Positions 24,597 through 33,975 of a stretch of DNA of 64,000 bases are shown piece after piece. Below the pieces are notes generated by a model that saw only the letters and a program-made list of their open reading frames with translations, did no database searches and was not told the DNA's origin. This stretch comes from Nitrospira sp. SG-bin1 (GTDB lineage Bacteria > Nitrospirota > Nitrospiria > Nitrospirales > Nitrospiraceae). The stretch is from positions 102,167 to 166,166 of the forward strand of contig LVWS01000007.1 in assembly GCA_002083365.1 (NCBI GenBank), given 5' to 3'. Within the stretch, counting starts at the first letter, position 1. Each line of letters opens with the position of its first letter. The translations under genes and the position numbers were made by a program.

Positions 24597-25334
24597 TTAG
24601 GACGCCATGAGCCGCTTCAACTCTTTCGCGTTTTTCACGGCATAGGCGGCTTCATCGTTGTCGAAATAGACATAAGCCGCCCTCAACCGAGGACTCCAGC
24701 GTTCGAGACGCCGAGCCCATTTCGCCAAATCGGCGGGTGAATAGTCCCCTTGATACTTGTCCCCCGGACCATGGAGCCGCACATAGACGAAGTCGGCCGT
24801 CAACTCGACCGGGGTCTGGAAACCCGCCAAGTCAAACAGGCAAAAGGCCGCATTGTGACGACGAAGCGCCCGATAGACCTCCGCCGTATGCCATGTGGGA
24901 TCCCGCAATTCGAAGCTGACGCGATGTCCCGCGGGAAGCGCGTGGAGAAACGCGTTGAGTCGTTCGAGATCGCAATGCCAGTGAGGCGGCAGCTGAAAAA
25001 GAATCGGGCCGAGCTTCCGCCCCAATCGATCGACGATCGGCAGAAACCGCGTCAGCGCACTTTCCGGGTCCGCAAGTTTTTTTCGGTGCGTGATATAGCG
25101 ACTTCCCTTCACGGCAAAGCGAAAGTCCACGGGAGTGCAGAGACGCCACCTGTCCATCGCCTGTTCACTGGGAAGGCGGTAAAAGCTGTTGTTGATTTCC
25201 ACGGAATCGAAATCCCGCGCGTAAAAACTCAACATGTTCCGAGGCATCAACGACGCGGGATAGTACCGTTCTCTCCAATGCCGATAATGCCACCCCGATG
25301 TCCCGATCCTCAGTTCCATGCACCGTTCACTCAT
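24597..25334 (-). CDS. DUF72 family protein
   Basis: This 245-aa TIM-barrel-like protein shows the DUF72 pattern: LRIGTSGWHYRHWRERYYP, VEINNSFYRLPSEQAMDRW, VKGSRYITHRKKL and YVYFDNDEAAYAVKNAKEL. The role of DUF72 is unknown. The start at 25334 overlaps the stop of the debranching enzyme (ATGAGTGA), with AAGGA upstream. A second in-frame ATG at 25319 is possible. The coupling suggests a link to alpha-glucan metabolism. Confidence 0.88.
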   Translation of the reverse strand: MSERCMELRIGTSGWHYRHWRERYYPASLMPRNMLSFYARDFDSVEINNSFYRLPSEQAMDRWRLCTPVDFRFAVKGSRYITHRKKLADPESALTRFLPIVDRLGRKLGPILFQLPPHWHCDLERLNAFLHALPAGHRVSFELRDPTWHTAEVYRALRRHNAAFCLFDLAGFQTPVELTADFVYVRLHGPGDKYQGDYSPADLAKWARRLERWSPRLRAAYVYFDNDEAAYAVKNAKELKRLMAS

Positions 25335-27375
25335 CCGATTCCTTGGTGGCCTGATAGGCACGCAGCACTTCGGCGACGCTCCAGGCCTGCGCGATGCATC
25401 CGCGTGGCGCGTAAGGGGGATCGGCATCGAAGATTTCGCTGATGGTGCCGATTCCATCATCGGCCATGTGCCCCTCGAACCCATCCAACAGGCGGCGACA
25501 CTCTGACCGATCCACTCCTGCCTTCAACGAGGCGTCGATAAAATGACCGATCAGCCAGGCCCAGACCGTTCCTTGATGGTAAGCCGCATCCCGTGCCCGC
25601 AGATCTCCGAAGTACATCGGTTTATAGTCGCGGTGACCCGGCGCAAGGCTGCGGAGTCCGAACGGGGTCAGCAGTTTCTCCCGCACGACGGTCAGGACCG
25701 AGGTCCACCGTTCTTTCCGCAAAACGGGATATCGAAGCGAGATCGCAAAGACCTGGTTGGGGCGCAGACTGGCATCATCCCCCGCCTCGCCGTCAACCAC
25801 ATCATAGAGGTATCCTCCGGAGGCGTACCAAAACCGATCGTTGAACGAATCCTCGATGCGTTTCGCCAAGCCGTCCCATCGGTCCGAGCGTTCTCCCAGG
25901 TCGGCGGCCCACCGTCCCATCAATCGGACGGCGTTGTACCAGAGCCCCTGGATCTCCACCGGCTTGCCCCGCCGCGGCGTGACCACCCAGTCCTCCACCT
26001 TGGCATCCATCCACGTCAATGCATAGCCCGGCGCTCCGGCCTTCAAGAGGCCGTCACGTTCGTCGATGCCGATCCCAAAACTGGTTCCCGTCAGATGATG
26101 CTCGATGATTCCTTTCAATGCCGGATACAACACCATCAGCGTGTCCCGGTCGCCCGTCACCTCGTAATACCGATCGAGTGCGTGAAAGAACCACAAGGTG
26201 GCATCCGCCGTATGGTACAGTCCGGTGCGTTTCCCCTCGGGAAACAAATTCGGGATGAGTCCGTCCTTGATGTACCGGGCGAAGGTTCGGAGAATCGCTC
26301 GAGCCTCCCGATGACGGCCGGTGCACAGCGTGAGTCCTTCCAGACTGATCATCGTGTCCCGTCCCCAGTCGGTGAACCAATGGTACCCGGCAATGACAGT
26401 CCGCGCTTCATCTCCCGAGGCCTGGGCCAAGGCATGTTCTTCCATGCGACTACCGGGGAACACGATGAACTGGTCCGCCGCGAGGGTAAGCCGCACTTCG
26501 AAGGGGTCGGTCGGTCGGGTTTGAGAAACGAGCTTTACTAACCGAGCGCGCTCGGCGTCGAATATGGCGGCCGGGTCGTATTGAAGATTCTCCCATGGTT
26601 CCATGCTGGCCACGAACGCGACCGGCTGATCTTGCCTTAACTGCACTGAAAAATAGCCGGGACTCTCGAGATCCTCGACATACAAAGATCCGCGATCTCG
26701 GTCGACTCGATACGACACGCCATGGCTGATGTATGAGTCCATCACGAACACGCCCGCATGCGGTCTTAAACAGAGTTTCAAGGGAGCCACCCCTTCGCAT
26801 ACCTGTACTTCATAACGTTCTCTCACGGCCGTGAGAAGAAATGGACCTCGACGCGCCTCACTGAGCGGCGCGTCGGGCATGCGAAAGGTGATGAACGGTC
26901 GCAGCCGCAACGTGAGGGGCTCTCCGGCACGCAGCCGGTATTCCACATAGACCGTGTTCTGGCCATACGGCATGATGACGCGCTTGAGCACCTCGCGACC
27001 GTGGCATGAGAAGCTCCATATCGGAGTTCGCCATTCTCGGCGAAAAACCGTAAGATATTCGAAGATGTCCGTGTCCAATGAGCCATCCGCGTGTTCCGCA
27101 CCACTCAGCCGCACGGACTGCCCGCCGACATCGAGTTCTTCATCAAGCCGGGGAATCACCGTGGTGCGTCCCCTCGGCGCAGGCAAGTCGGGGACGAATA
27201 TTCCGTGATAACGGCGTGTCGCAATCTGCATGACCGTGCTGGATGAGTACCCTCCCAACCCGTTTGTCACCAGCCATTCGAGAGACAAAAAAGCATTCAC
27301 ATCCCCATTTCGGTTCCATGGCAGAGTGATCGCCGGCTCGGATTGAGGCGGTGATGCAATTATCGCGTCGCTCAT
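25327..27375 (-). CDS. Cytosolic glycogen debranching enzyme (amylo-alpha-1,6-glucosidase type)
   Basis: This 682-aa protein has an N-terminal GDE_N domain (about 25-235, EWLVTNGLGGYSSST, TRRYHGIFVPDL) and a C-terminal GDE_C (alpha/alpha)6 domain (about 275-670). The latter has HWFTDWGRDTMISLEG, NLFPEGKRTGLYHTADATLW and YHQGTVWAWLIGHFID. It has no signal peptide. It should remove alpha-1,6 branches from glycogen-like glucan. Its ATG overlaps the treZ stop (ATGA), and it overlaps the DUF72 gene in turn, so the three are one coupled operon. Confidence 0.9.
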   Translation of the reverse strand: MSDAIIASPPQSEPAITLPWNRNGDVNAFLSLEWLVTNGLGGYSSSTVMQIATRRYHGIFVPDLPAPRGRTTVIPRLDEELDVGGQSVRLSGAEHADGSLDTDIFEYLTVFRREWRTPIWSFSCHGREVLKRVIMPYGQNTVYVEYRLRAGEPLTLRLRPFITFRMPDAPLSEARRGPFLLTAVRERYEVQVCEGVAPLKLCLRPHAGVFVMDSYISHGVSYRVDRDRGSLYVEDLESPGYFSVQLRQDQPVAFVASMEPWENLQYDPAAIFDAERARLVKLVSQTRPTDPFEVRLTLAADQFIVFPGSRMEEHALAQASGDEARTVIAGYHWFTDWGRDTMISLEGLTLCTGRHREARAILRTFARYIKDGLIPNLFPEGKRTGLYHTADATLWFFHALDRYYEVTGDRDTLMVLYPALKGIIEHHLTGTSFGIGIDERDGLLKAGAPGYALTWMDAKVEDWVVTPRRGKPVEIQGLWYNAVRLMGRWAADLGERSDRWDGLAKRIEDSFNDRFWYASGGYLYDVVDGEAGDDASLRPNQVFAISLRYPVLRKERWTSVLTVVREKLLTPFGLRSLAPGHRDYKPMYFGDLRARDAAYHQGTVWAWLIGHFIDASLKAGVDRSECRRLLDGFEGHMADDGIGTISEIFDADPPYAPRGCIAQAWSVAEVLRAYQATKESDE

Positions 27376-29261
27376 GGGCTTTGCTCTTGAGCGCCGGCCG
27401 CGACATCCCGTTCGATGCGAAAAACCGTCGCCGACTCGGCGGGGATATGCCAGCCTTCTTCGGTCAGTGGATTGACGATTCCCGGTCCGTCGTATTGCGG
27501 ATGATCGCTCGACCAGAGAAGCGTCCAATATCCGCCCGGTGGCGGCGCCAACAGCGGCTCGGGAGCCGGAACAAAGTGGAGGTCCGCCCCTAGATTGATC
27601 ACCACAAGCCGGTCATAGCCCGTTTCTTCGAAATAACGGACGGCCAAGGCCTGCGGCCCCAAGACGGCTCCATCGAGTGCCTCACGGGACTGCGCCGAGA
27701 ACACGAGATCCTCGCGACGCAGTCGTAACAGGTCCCGGCAGAGCCGGTAGAGGGGACCGTGCGCATGACGTTCGGTGCGGTCCAGCTTGGATCGTTCGAA
27801 CGTCATGGGGTCGTTAGGATCGAACATCGACCGTTGGGCTTCCTCGGAGGCATAGCTGGGAAATTGACTCAGGAACTCCCGCCGTCCTTGTGTCACTTTC
27901 GGACCGATCTCCTGGCCGGCGAAATCCACGAAGTACAGAAAGGGGTTCGAGGCGCCGTACTCCTGTCCCATGAACAACATGGGGGTCTGCGGAGCCAGCA
28001 AGTTGATCGCCGTGAGCACTCGGTACCGTCCCGGGCTCGTCAACGTATGAAGGCGGTTGCCGGTCAGGGTATTTCCGATCTGATCGTGATTTTGAATGTA
28101 GAACACGAAGCGAGCGGCCGGCTCATGTTTCACGACGGTACCTCTGGCTTTGCGTTGCCAATGGTACCGCTGGCCTTGATACAAGAATCCGCGCTTCAAG
28201 GCCGAGAGAAATTCCTGCGGCGTACCGCGATAGTCCGTGTAGTAGGCCTCGCTCCGACCGGTCGCCGCCACCCTCGACACATGATGAAAGTCGTCGCTCC
28301 AAACGGCGTCCATGCCCCATCCACCCTCGTTGACGGCCTGTACCGCTCGAATCTCCTGCGATTCACTCTCCGCGATCAAGACGATGGATCGCCGGCCCGC
28401 CACATGCCGCGTCTCTGAAGAGAGTGTCGCCAGGATATGCTCCTTGCTGGCATCGTGAATGGCGTGGGTCGCGTCGAGCCTGAGACCATCGAGATGAAAT
28501 TCGTCGATCCAATAACAGGCATTCCGGACGACCAGTTCCCGCATGCCCTCCGACCTCGGCCCGTCGAAATTGAGGGCTTGCCCCCACTCATTCGAATACC
28601 GGTCGGTGACGTAATCATCGCTGAATGCCGACAAGTAATTCCCATCCGGTCCAAAATGGTTGTAGACCACGTCGAGAATGACCCCCAGTCCCTTCTCATG
28701 AGCGGCGTCCACAAAGCGCTTGAAGGCGTCATAGTCCCCGTACATATGTGAGGGAGCGAACAGACACACCCCGTCGTATCCCCAATTCCATCGACCGGGG
28801 AATTCCGCGATCGGCATGATTTCCAGCAGCGTGATCCCAAGACGCTTGAGCGAATCCAGTTCTTGAATCGCGGCATCGAAGGTACCCTCCTCGGTGAACG
28901 CGCCGATATGGAGTTCATAGATGACCTGCCCCGCGATCCGGACACCAGGCCAATCGTGGTCCCGCCATCGATAGGAGGAGTTGTCCACGATTTGCGAAGG
29001 ACCGTGAGGCCCCTCGGGTTGGAAACGCGAACAGGGATCGGGATAGTCCTGTTTTTCGTCGATCCGATAGCGGTAGGTCATTCCGGAATTCGCATCTGAA
29101 ACGATTCCCGTGAAGTGACCCATGTCACCGTCTCTGTCGAGCGGTCGCGTATGGCCGCTCCCGAGTACCACGTCGATGCGTTCGGCTTTGGGAGCCCACA
29201 CCCGAAACTGCACACCCTTTTCTACTACCTGCGCTCCGAGCAGACTCATGTGAGGTGTCAT
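27372..29261 (-). CDS. treZ: Malto-oligosyltrehalose trehalohydrolase
   Basis: This 629-aa GH13 enzyme releases trehalose from maltooligosyl-trehalose. An N-terminal CBM48-like domain (about 5-95, VQFRVWAPKAERIDVVL) is followed by a TIM barrel with DVVYNHFGPDGNY, the nucleophile Asp in LDGLRLDATHAI, the acid Glu in LIAESE and the stabilising Asp in QNHDQIGN. A C-terminal beta domain closes it. The partner treY (maltooligosyl-trehalose synthase) is not in the window. The start is chosen at ATG 29261; 29303 and 29249 are alternatives. Confidence 0.9.
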   Translation of the reverse strand: MTPHMSLLGAQVVEKGVQFRVWAPKAERIDVVLGSGHTRPLDRDGDMGHFTGIVSDANSGMTYRYRIDEKQDYPDPCSRFQPEGPHGPSQIVDNSSYRWRDHDWPGVRIAGQVIYELHIGAFTEEGTFDAAIQELDSLKRLGITLLEIMPIAEFPGRWNWGYDGVCLFAPSHMYGDYDAFKRFVDAAHEKGLGVILDVVYNHFGPDGNYLSAFSDDYVTDRYSNEWGQALNFDGPRSEGMRELVVRNACYWIDEFHLDGLRLDATHAIHDASKEHILATLSSETRHVAGRRSIVLIAESESQEIRAVQAVNEGGWGMDAVWSDDFHHVSRVAATGRSEAYYTDYRGTPQEFLSALKRGFLYQGQRYHWQRKARGTVVKHEPAARFVFYIQNHDQIGNTLTGNRLHTLTSPGRYRVLTAINLLAPQTPMLFMGQEYGASNPFLYFVDFAGQEIGPKVTQGRREFLSQFPSYASEEAQRSMFDPNDPMTFERSKLDRTERHAHGPLYRLCRDLLRLRREDLVFSAQSREALDGAVLGPQALAVRYFEETGYDRLVVINLGADLHFVPAPEPLLAPPPGGYWTLLWSSDHPQYDGPGIVNPLTEEGWHIPAESATVFRIERDVAAGAQEQSP

Positions 29262-29384
29262 GGAAGCTGTGATTCCGTGGTCGTGCCTGTCGTGAAGTTG
29301 CACGGCTGCATCGCGACACCTGTACCTATCGGGTTCGGGGCAGAACTCGTACTCGGCACCCCCCTAGATACAGAGCTGGAGGAA

Positions 29385-30551
29385 TCACAGACGGGCGAGA
29401 AATCCTTTCAAGCCGATTGCGCGTCCATCGTCGGAGGTGACGGCTTCTCCCTCGTCCCATACCCACTTTTCGTGGCCTGTGACGCTGACGAGCCGATACA
29501 CCAGCACATACGGACGTCGTGCCGTGACCGCCTCCTCTATGGTATTCCACGCTCGATCCCGATCAAGCGGATGCACCCAGTCACCGAGCGCGTGGGTATG
29601 AATGGCCCCCTCTCCCGCACCGGGATCATCGAGCCATTGGGTGATCGCGGCATCGATATAGTCCAATGTCCGACGCGGCTCGAAGCGACATCTGTACAAC
29701 AGGACATCTCGGGTATTCCTCAAAAGCAAGCTGGCGAACGGACTCGCCGAGCCGCCTTCTTTCGTCAGGGAGGGCGGACTCGTGAGGTTGTGTATCACCA
29801 ACGAATACCCTTGGTGACGTCTCAATCGATTGTGCAAGGGTTTCACCACCATATGCATCACGCACCAGGAACCATCTCGCCGCTGGAAGATTTCTTGCCG
29901 CACGACCTTTCGCTCATGGCGAGCCCGACGACAGATATGTCCCCATCGAGCCGCCGCATTCGCCTTTCCAGGAAAGATACGGTAGAGCGGCCGGCCCTTG
30001 ATGTCGTCGCTCGGGTAGCCGGTGAGAACTTGCGCGCCCTGATTCCATTCGGTCACGCGCCCGCGAAGATTCACCAACACGATGCCGACGTTGTGCATAT
30101 CATCGACGAACGAATGGAGTTGATGTTGACTGGAGGCAAGCTCGTCATGAGACTGGAGGAGTTGCCGCCTGGTTCGCTCAACGTACAGGCACGCCAAACC
30201 GAGACTTGTAATCGTCGCGGCGCCGATGGCGCGATTCACTGCGGCCAATTGAAAATCTCCCAGCGGACCGATCCAGAGTCCGATCAGTAGGAGGACCAGT
30301 GCCGCTGCGGTCACCGACGCAATGGTACGCGCACCGTCCCACAACAGAGCCAGTACGATGGCTGTTGAGTAAGGAACCCAAATTGCGATTCCATCCGGCA
30401 ATCCGGTATCGAGGATGAAGGTCCCGAACAGGACGAAAAGGGTCAGAAATCCCAGTACGCTCGAACGTGCGCTCGATCGGAAGTCTTCGACATGCTTCCC
30501 TATCGACTCCATCGTTTGAAGTATCGGGACGTCCTGAGCGATGATGCCCAT
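29385..30551 (-). CDS. Membrane sensor protein with two PAS-type domains, no output domain
   Basis: This 388-aa protein has an N-terminal membrane region (about 28-125) with several helices, then a short coiled segment (VERTRRQLLQSHDEL). A PAS domain (about 145-255, VNLRGRVTEWNQGAQVLTGYPSDDIKG) is followed by a PAS/PAC-like region (about 280-385) that ends VSVTGHEKWVWDEGEAV. It has no kinase, GGDEF or receiver, so it stops where an output would normally begin. The start is uncertain (GTG 30581, ATG 30551 or ATG 30512). Confidence 0.7.
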   Translation of the reverse strand: MGIIAQDVPILQTMESIGKHVEDFRSSARSSVLGFLTLFVLFGTFILDTGLPDGIAIWVPYSTAIVLALLWDGARTIASVTAAALVLLLIGLWIGPLGDFQLAAVNRAIGAATITSLGLACLYVERTRRQLLQSHDELASSQHQLHSFVDDMHNVGIVLVNLRGRVTEWNQGAQVLTGYPSDDIKGRPLYRIFPGKANAAARWGHICRRARHERKVVRQEIFQRRDGSWCVMHMVVKPLHNRLRRHQGYSLVIHNLTSPPSLTKEGGSASPFASLLLRNTRDVLLYRCRFEPRRTLDYIDAAITQWLDDPGAGEGAIHTHALGDWVHPLDRDRAWNTIEEAVTARRPYVLVYRLVSVTGHEKWVWDEGEAVTSDDGRAIGLKGFLARL

Positions 30552-30641
30552 GGTCCAGGGCGTCGGAACGACCTGAGGCACAGCCGGTCGCTCACATCTA
30601 TAGCGCCGATCGATACGGGCTTCGCTCGGCCCATGAGCAGT

Positions 30642-31163
30642 CTACAATTGTCCGAACTTCGTTTGCCAAGCGGCTGCGGCATCCGGCGTGATGGCTCCCA
30701 CGGCATCCACGAGCGAAAGAGCCCCGACGAGGTCTCCATTTACATCCACGACCGGAACATGACGGATGCGATGGTGGAGCATGGCGGAAATCGCGTCGGC
30801 GAGAATGGCGTCCTCGCGGCATCGGACGACCATACGTTGTTTGAGCAGCTCATGGAGCGGGGTCGAGCCCGCTTTGTCTTCGGCGACGACATGGATCGCT
30901 AGATCATATTCCGTGAGGGCAATGACCGGTTCTGTCTCCAAACACACGACCAGGATAGGCACGTTCTGACTTTTGATGACTTCAATCGCTTCTCTGACGG
31001 TGGCGGAAGCCGCGGATGTCGCGATCTCTTGAGTCATAAGGTCCCTGACAAGGCGGTCCTCGCCCGGCAGTACTCGATAGGCCTCATCATTGGTGGATTC
31101 CCCGAAAATTCCTGAACGGGGGCGTGGGGACACCGTCAGCATATGCGAGTCATAGAGAGTCAT
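30642..31163 (-). CDS. CBS-domain pair protein
   Basis: This 173-aa protein has two CBS motifs, at about 42-98 (LMTQEIATSAASATVREAIEV) and 108-160 (MVVRCREDAILADAISAMLH, RHVPVVDVNGDLVGALSLVD). Such pairs bind adenosyl nucleotides and regulate a partner. It has no other domain. It lies 91 bp upstream of the PAS sensor on the same strand. The ribosome site is weak (GAGATGG). The partner is unknown. Confidence 0.85.
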   Translation of the reverse strand: MTLYDSHMLTVSPRPRSGIFGESTNDEAYRVLPGEDRLVRDLMTQEIATSAASATVREAIEVIKSQNVPILVVCLETEPVIALTEYDLAIHVVAEDKAGSTPLHELLKQRMVVRCREDAILADAISAMLHHRIRHVPVVDVNGDLVGALSLVDAVGAITPDAAAAWQTKFGQL

Positions 31164-31241
31164 GCGTTGCCATCTCGTTGAGTCGCGAATAGCCTCGTCT
31201 CGACGACTTCGGGGCCGACTGTGCTTCCATGCCGTTCGCCT

Positions 31242-31640
31242 TTATTTGATCGCTCGAATCGAGAGGGCATGGTTCTGTTCGTTGATCTTGGCTTCTACCT
31301 GATCGCCTTTCTTAATCGTCCCTTTCATGTCGGTCGTTTTATCGGTGTGTAAACGAACCTCTCCTCCTTCCTTGGTCTTGACGAAATACTCGGCGTCATC
31401 AATGCGGAACAATTCTCCCCTGATGGTCTTCGCACCGCCTGCCTCGGCACTGTCCTCTTTGATATGTCGCTGCTTATCATCATCCGATTGAAATCCATAC
31501 TTTTGGGTATTCGTCAACGAGTCGGTTTTCATCGTGTCCGAAGGACTCGGTGCATGTTCGGCCTGAACATAGGAAGACAAGCCAAGGAACAACACGGCGC
31601 CACACAATGCAACTCCTAAGATTGTTGGAATTCGTTTCAT
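31242..31640 (-). CDS. Secreted protein with small beta (OB-like) domain
   Basis: This 132-aa protein has a Sec signal peptide (SSYVQA|EHA), a polar linker and a C-terminal domain with KTIRGELFRIDDAEYFVKTK, RLHTDKTTDMKGTIKKGDQV and ALSIRAIK. The pattern matches the C-terminal domain of 1138-1656. It is similar in outline to small periplasmic OB-like (DUF5666-like) domains. GAGGAGGGTCGC sets the ATG at 31640. The function is unknown. Confidence 0.75.
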   Translation of the reverse strand: MKRIPTILGVALCGAVLFLGLSSYVQAEHAPSPSDTMKTDSLTNTQKYGFQSDDDKQRHIKEDSAEAGGAKTIRGELFRIDDAEYFVKTKEGGEVRLHTDKTTDMKGTIKKGDQVEAKINEQNHALSIRAIK

Positions 31641-31847
31641 GCGACCCTCCTCGCAGTTTTCGCGATCCAATCGATCTCTCCACTACTTCCGTCATCCATA
31701 TAATCCAAATAAACCAATCGGACCAGTTTGCGATCTAGGAGTTTCCCCGGGTAACGAAACGTTGCCGGGGGTTCTGCCCAGTACGTGGAAATGGTGTGAG
31801 GCAGTACTCTGACGACTATTGCACTGATCCTGGATAGAGCAACAGAC

Positions 31848-32978
31848 ATGATCATTGACACGCGGCTCCCGATGATTCCACGGACCATCGTCGTACTGAG
31901 GGCGCTGCAATTGGGAGATTTATTGTGTGCGGTTCCGGCCTTCCGCTCGTTGCGGATCGCTTTCCCCACGGCTCACATCGCGCTCCTCGGGCTTCCATGG
32001 TCGAAAACCTTCGTCGATCGCTTTGACCGGTATCTTGATGAATTCATCGAATTTCCTGGTTACCCGGGGCTCCCCGAGCAGCCGGTCGCGGTGTCCGCGA
32101 TTCCCGATTTTTTAACGGCCATGCAACGGCGTCGATTCGACCTCGCGCTTCAAATGCATGGAAGCGGCCAATACACCAACCAGCTCCTCACCCTCCTCGG
32201 CGCGAAAATGACAGCCGGTTTCGTGCCTGCAGGCGACCAGAGTCCCGACGAAGGACTCTTCATGCCTTATCCCGACCATGTACCTGAGCCCGAGCGCCAT
32301 CTGGCATTGCTCCGCCATCTCGGCATTCCCGCCTATGACCACCGCTTGGAATTCCCGCTGAACGGACAGGACACGGCGACCTTCCGTCGTCTTCAATCCG
32401 TCCACGGGCTTGAAGCAGGGTCGTATATATGTCTGCATCCCGGTGGACGAGGCTCCGCCCGCCGATGGGCTCCGCATTTGTTCGGCTCCGTGGCGGATCG
32501 ATTGGTCAAGCAAGGGTATCGAGTCGTGATCACCGGCACGGAAGAAGAGCGTCCGGTCACGAAAGTCGTGATGACCCACATGCGTGAGAATGCGACCGAT
32601 CTGGTGGGACAAACGGATCTCGGCACACTGGCGGTCCTCTTGAGCCGATCGGCTCAGTTGATCGCCAACGATACCGGCGTCTCCCACCTGGCGGCGGCCC
32701 TCCAGGTCCCCAGCGTCATCGTGTGCGTCGGTTCCGATCCGATTCGGTGGGGTCCGCAAGATCGCGTCTTGCATCGCGTGCTCATCGGGCAGGCCACGAC
32801 CGTCGAAGAAGTTCTGGCGGAGGTTCAGGCGCTGGACGCCTTATCTTTCTACCGGTCCACCAGGACCGAGAGCGTTAATTGCCTGGAACACATCATCGCC
32901 GACTTCCGGGCGTATGGCTCGCTGAACCGACCATCCCCGCGCGAGAGTCAACAGTCTAACGTATCGGGCCTGCGATGA
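31848..32978 (+). CDS. Glycosyltransferase family 9 (heptosyltransferase-like)
   Basis: This 376-aa protein is of GT-B fold. The N-terminal VVLRALQLGDLLCAVPAFRSL is the GT9 signature (R-x-x-x-x-GD). Later motifs are ICLHPGGRGSARRW and ANDTGVSHLAAALQVPSV, with the nucleotide-sugar-binding Asp/Thr. GT9 enzymes usually transfer heptose from ADP-heptose to a lipid core. It opens the plus-strand glycan operon and overlaps the next gene by ATGA. The start could also be 31872 (MIPRTIVVLRAL). Confidence 0.88.
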   Translation: MIIDTRLPMIPRTIVVLRALQLGDLLCAVPAFRSLRIAFPTAHIALLGLPWSKTFVDRFDRYLDEFIEFPGYPGLPEQPVAVSAIPDFLTAMQRRRFDLALQMHGSGQYTNQLLTLLGAKMTAGFVPAGDQSPDEGLFMPYPDHVPEPERHLALLRHLGIPAYDHRLEFPLNGQDTATFRRLQSVHGLEAGSYICLHPGGRGSARRWAPHLFGSVADRLVKQGYRVVITGTEEERPVTKVVMTHMRENATDLVGQTDLGTLAVLLSRSAQLIANDTGVSHLAAALQVPSVIVCVGSDPIRWGPQDRVLHRVLIGQATTVEEVLAEVQALDALSFYRSTRTESVNCLEHIIADFRAYGSLNRPSPRESQQSNVSGLR

Positions 32979-33967
32979 GACCGCTGCGCATTTTCACATG
33001 GCATGTACATGGGAACTACCTGTACTACCTGACTCAGGGGCCGCACGAGTTTTATCTGCCGATCGGCGGATCCGGAACGGGGTATGCCGGAGCCGCTCCC
33101 GGTTTTCCTTGGTCGGCACGAGTTCACGACTTGCCGATCGACGAGATCCCTCGACTCGACTTCGACGTCATACTGTTCCAGTCCCGCACGCATTACCTGC
33201 GCGATCAATACGATATTTTGACGGCTCGGCAACGTCGCCTGCCGGCCATCTTTCTCGAACATGATCCTCCCCAGGAACATCCCACCAACACCCGCCACGT
33301 CGTCGATGATCCCTCCATGTTGCTCGTGCACGTCACGCCGTTCAACGAGCTCATGTGGGACAACGGGAAAACTCCGACCAGGATCATCGAGCACGGGGTC
33401 CTGGTGCCGCACGGCGTTCGGTACACCGGGGAGATTCCCAAGGGTCTTGTCGTCGTGAACGGACTGCGGCGACGCGGGCGCCGCCTCGGCAGCGACGTAT
33501 TCGAGCGGGTGCGACGGGAAATCCCGTTGGATCTTGTCGGGATGGAATCGGAGGAATTGGGCGGGCTGGGAGAAATGTCACATGACGCCTTGCCGCAGCT
33601 GATGTGCCGATACCGATTCATGTTCAATCCCATCCGCTATACGAGTCTTGGTCTGTCGGTGTGCGAAGCCATGGCACTTGGTGTGCCGGTCGTCGGCCTG
33701 GCCACCACTGAAATGGCGACGCTCATCGCACAGGGTCGGTCCGGCTATGTCCATACCGATCTCCGCCGCCTGATCGGTTACATGCAAATGCTCTTGTCCG
33801 ATCCGGCCGAGGCGCATCGAGCGAGTCTCGAAACCCGTCGAGAAGGACAGCGCCGTTTCAACATCACTCGCTTCATCGACGATTGGAATGCGGTATTCGC
33901 CGCAGCCCTTCGTCAAGGAACGGCGTATGAGAGACCGCGCCAGACTGAGCCACTCTTGGCAGGATAA
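32975..33967 (+). CDS. Glycosyltransferase (GT4-like)
   Basis: This 330-aa protein lacks a signal peptide. The N-terminal half begins LRIFTWHVHGNYLYYLTQ and contains LEHDPPQEHPTNTRH. The C-terminal half carries YTSLGLSVCEAMALGVPVVGLATTEMATLI, which corresponds to the E-x7-E donor-binding loop of GT4 enzymes. It is somewhat short for the family. The start overlaps the GT9 stop. The donor and acceptor are unknown. Confidence 0.82.
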   Translation: MRPLRIFTWHVHGNYLYYLTQGPHEFYLPIGGSGTGYAGAAPGFPWSARVHDLPIDEIPRLDFDVILFQSRTHYLRDQYDILTARQRRLPAIFLEHDPPQEHPTNTRHVVDDPSMLLVHVTPFNELMWDNGKTPTRIIEHGVLVPHGVRYTGEIPKGLVVVNGLRRRGRRLGSDVFERVRREIPLDLVGMESEELGGLGEMSHDALPQLMCRYRFMFNPIRYTSLGLSVCEAMALGVPVVGLATTEMATLIAQGRSGYVHTDLRRLIGYMQMLLSDPAEAHRASLETRREGQRRFNITRFIDDWNAVFAAALRQGTAYERPRQTEPLLAG

Positions 33968-33975
33968 GGAAAGAC

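Noticed and set aside
25543..26541. 332-codon plus-strand frame opposite the cytosolic debranching enzyme
   Set aside because: It is a shadow of the GDE gene, whose motifs are clear on the minus strand.
29115..30290. 391-codon plus-strand frame opposite the PAS sensor
   Set aside because: PAS signatures and membrane helices are seen only on the minus strand.
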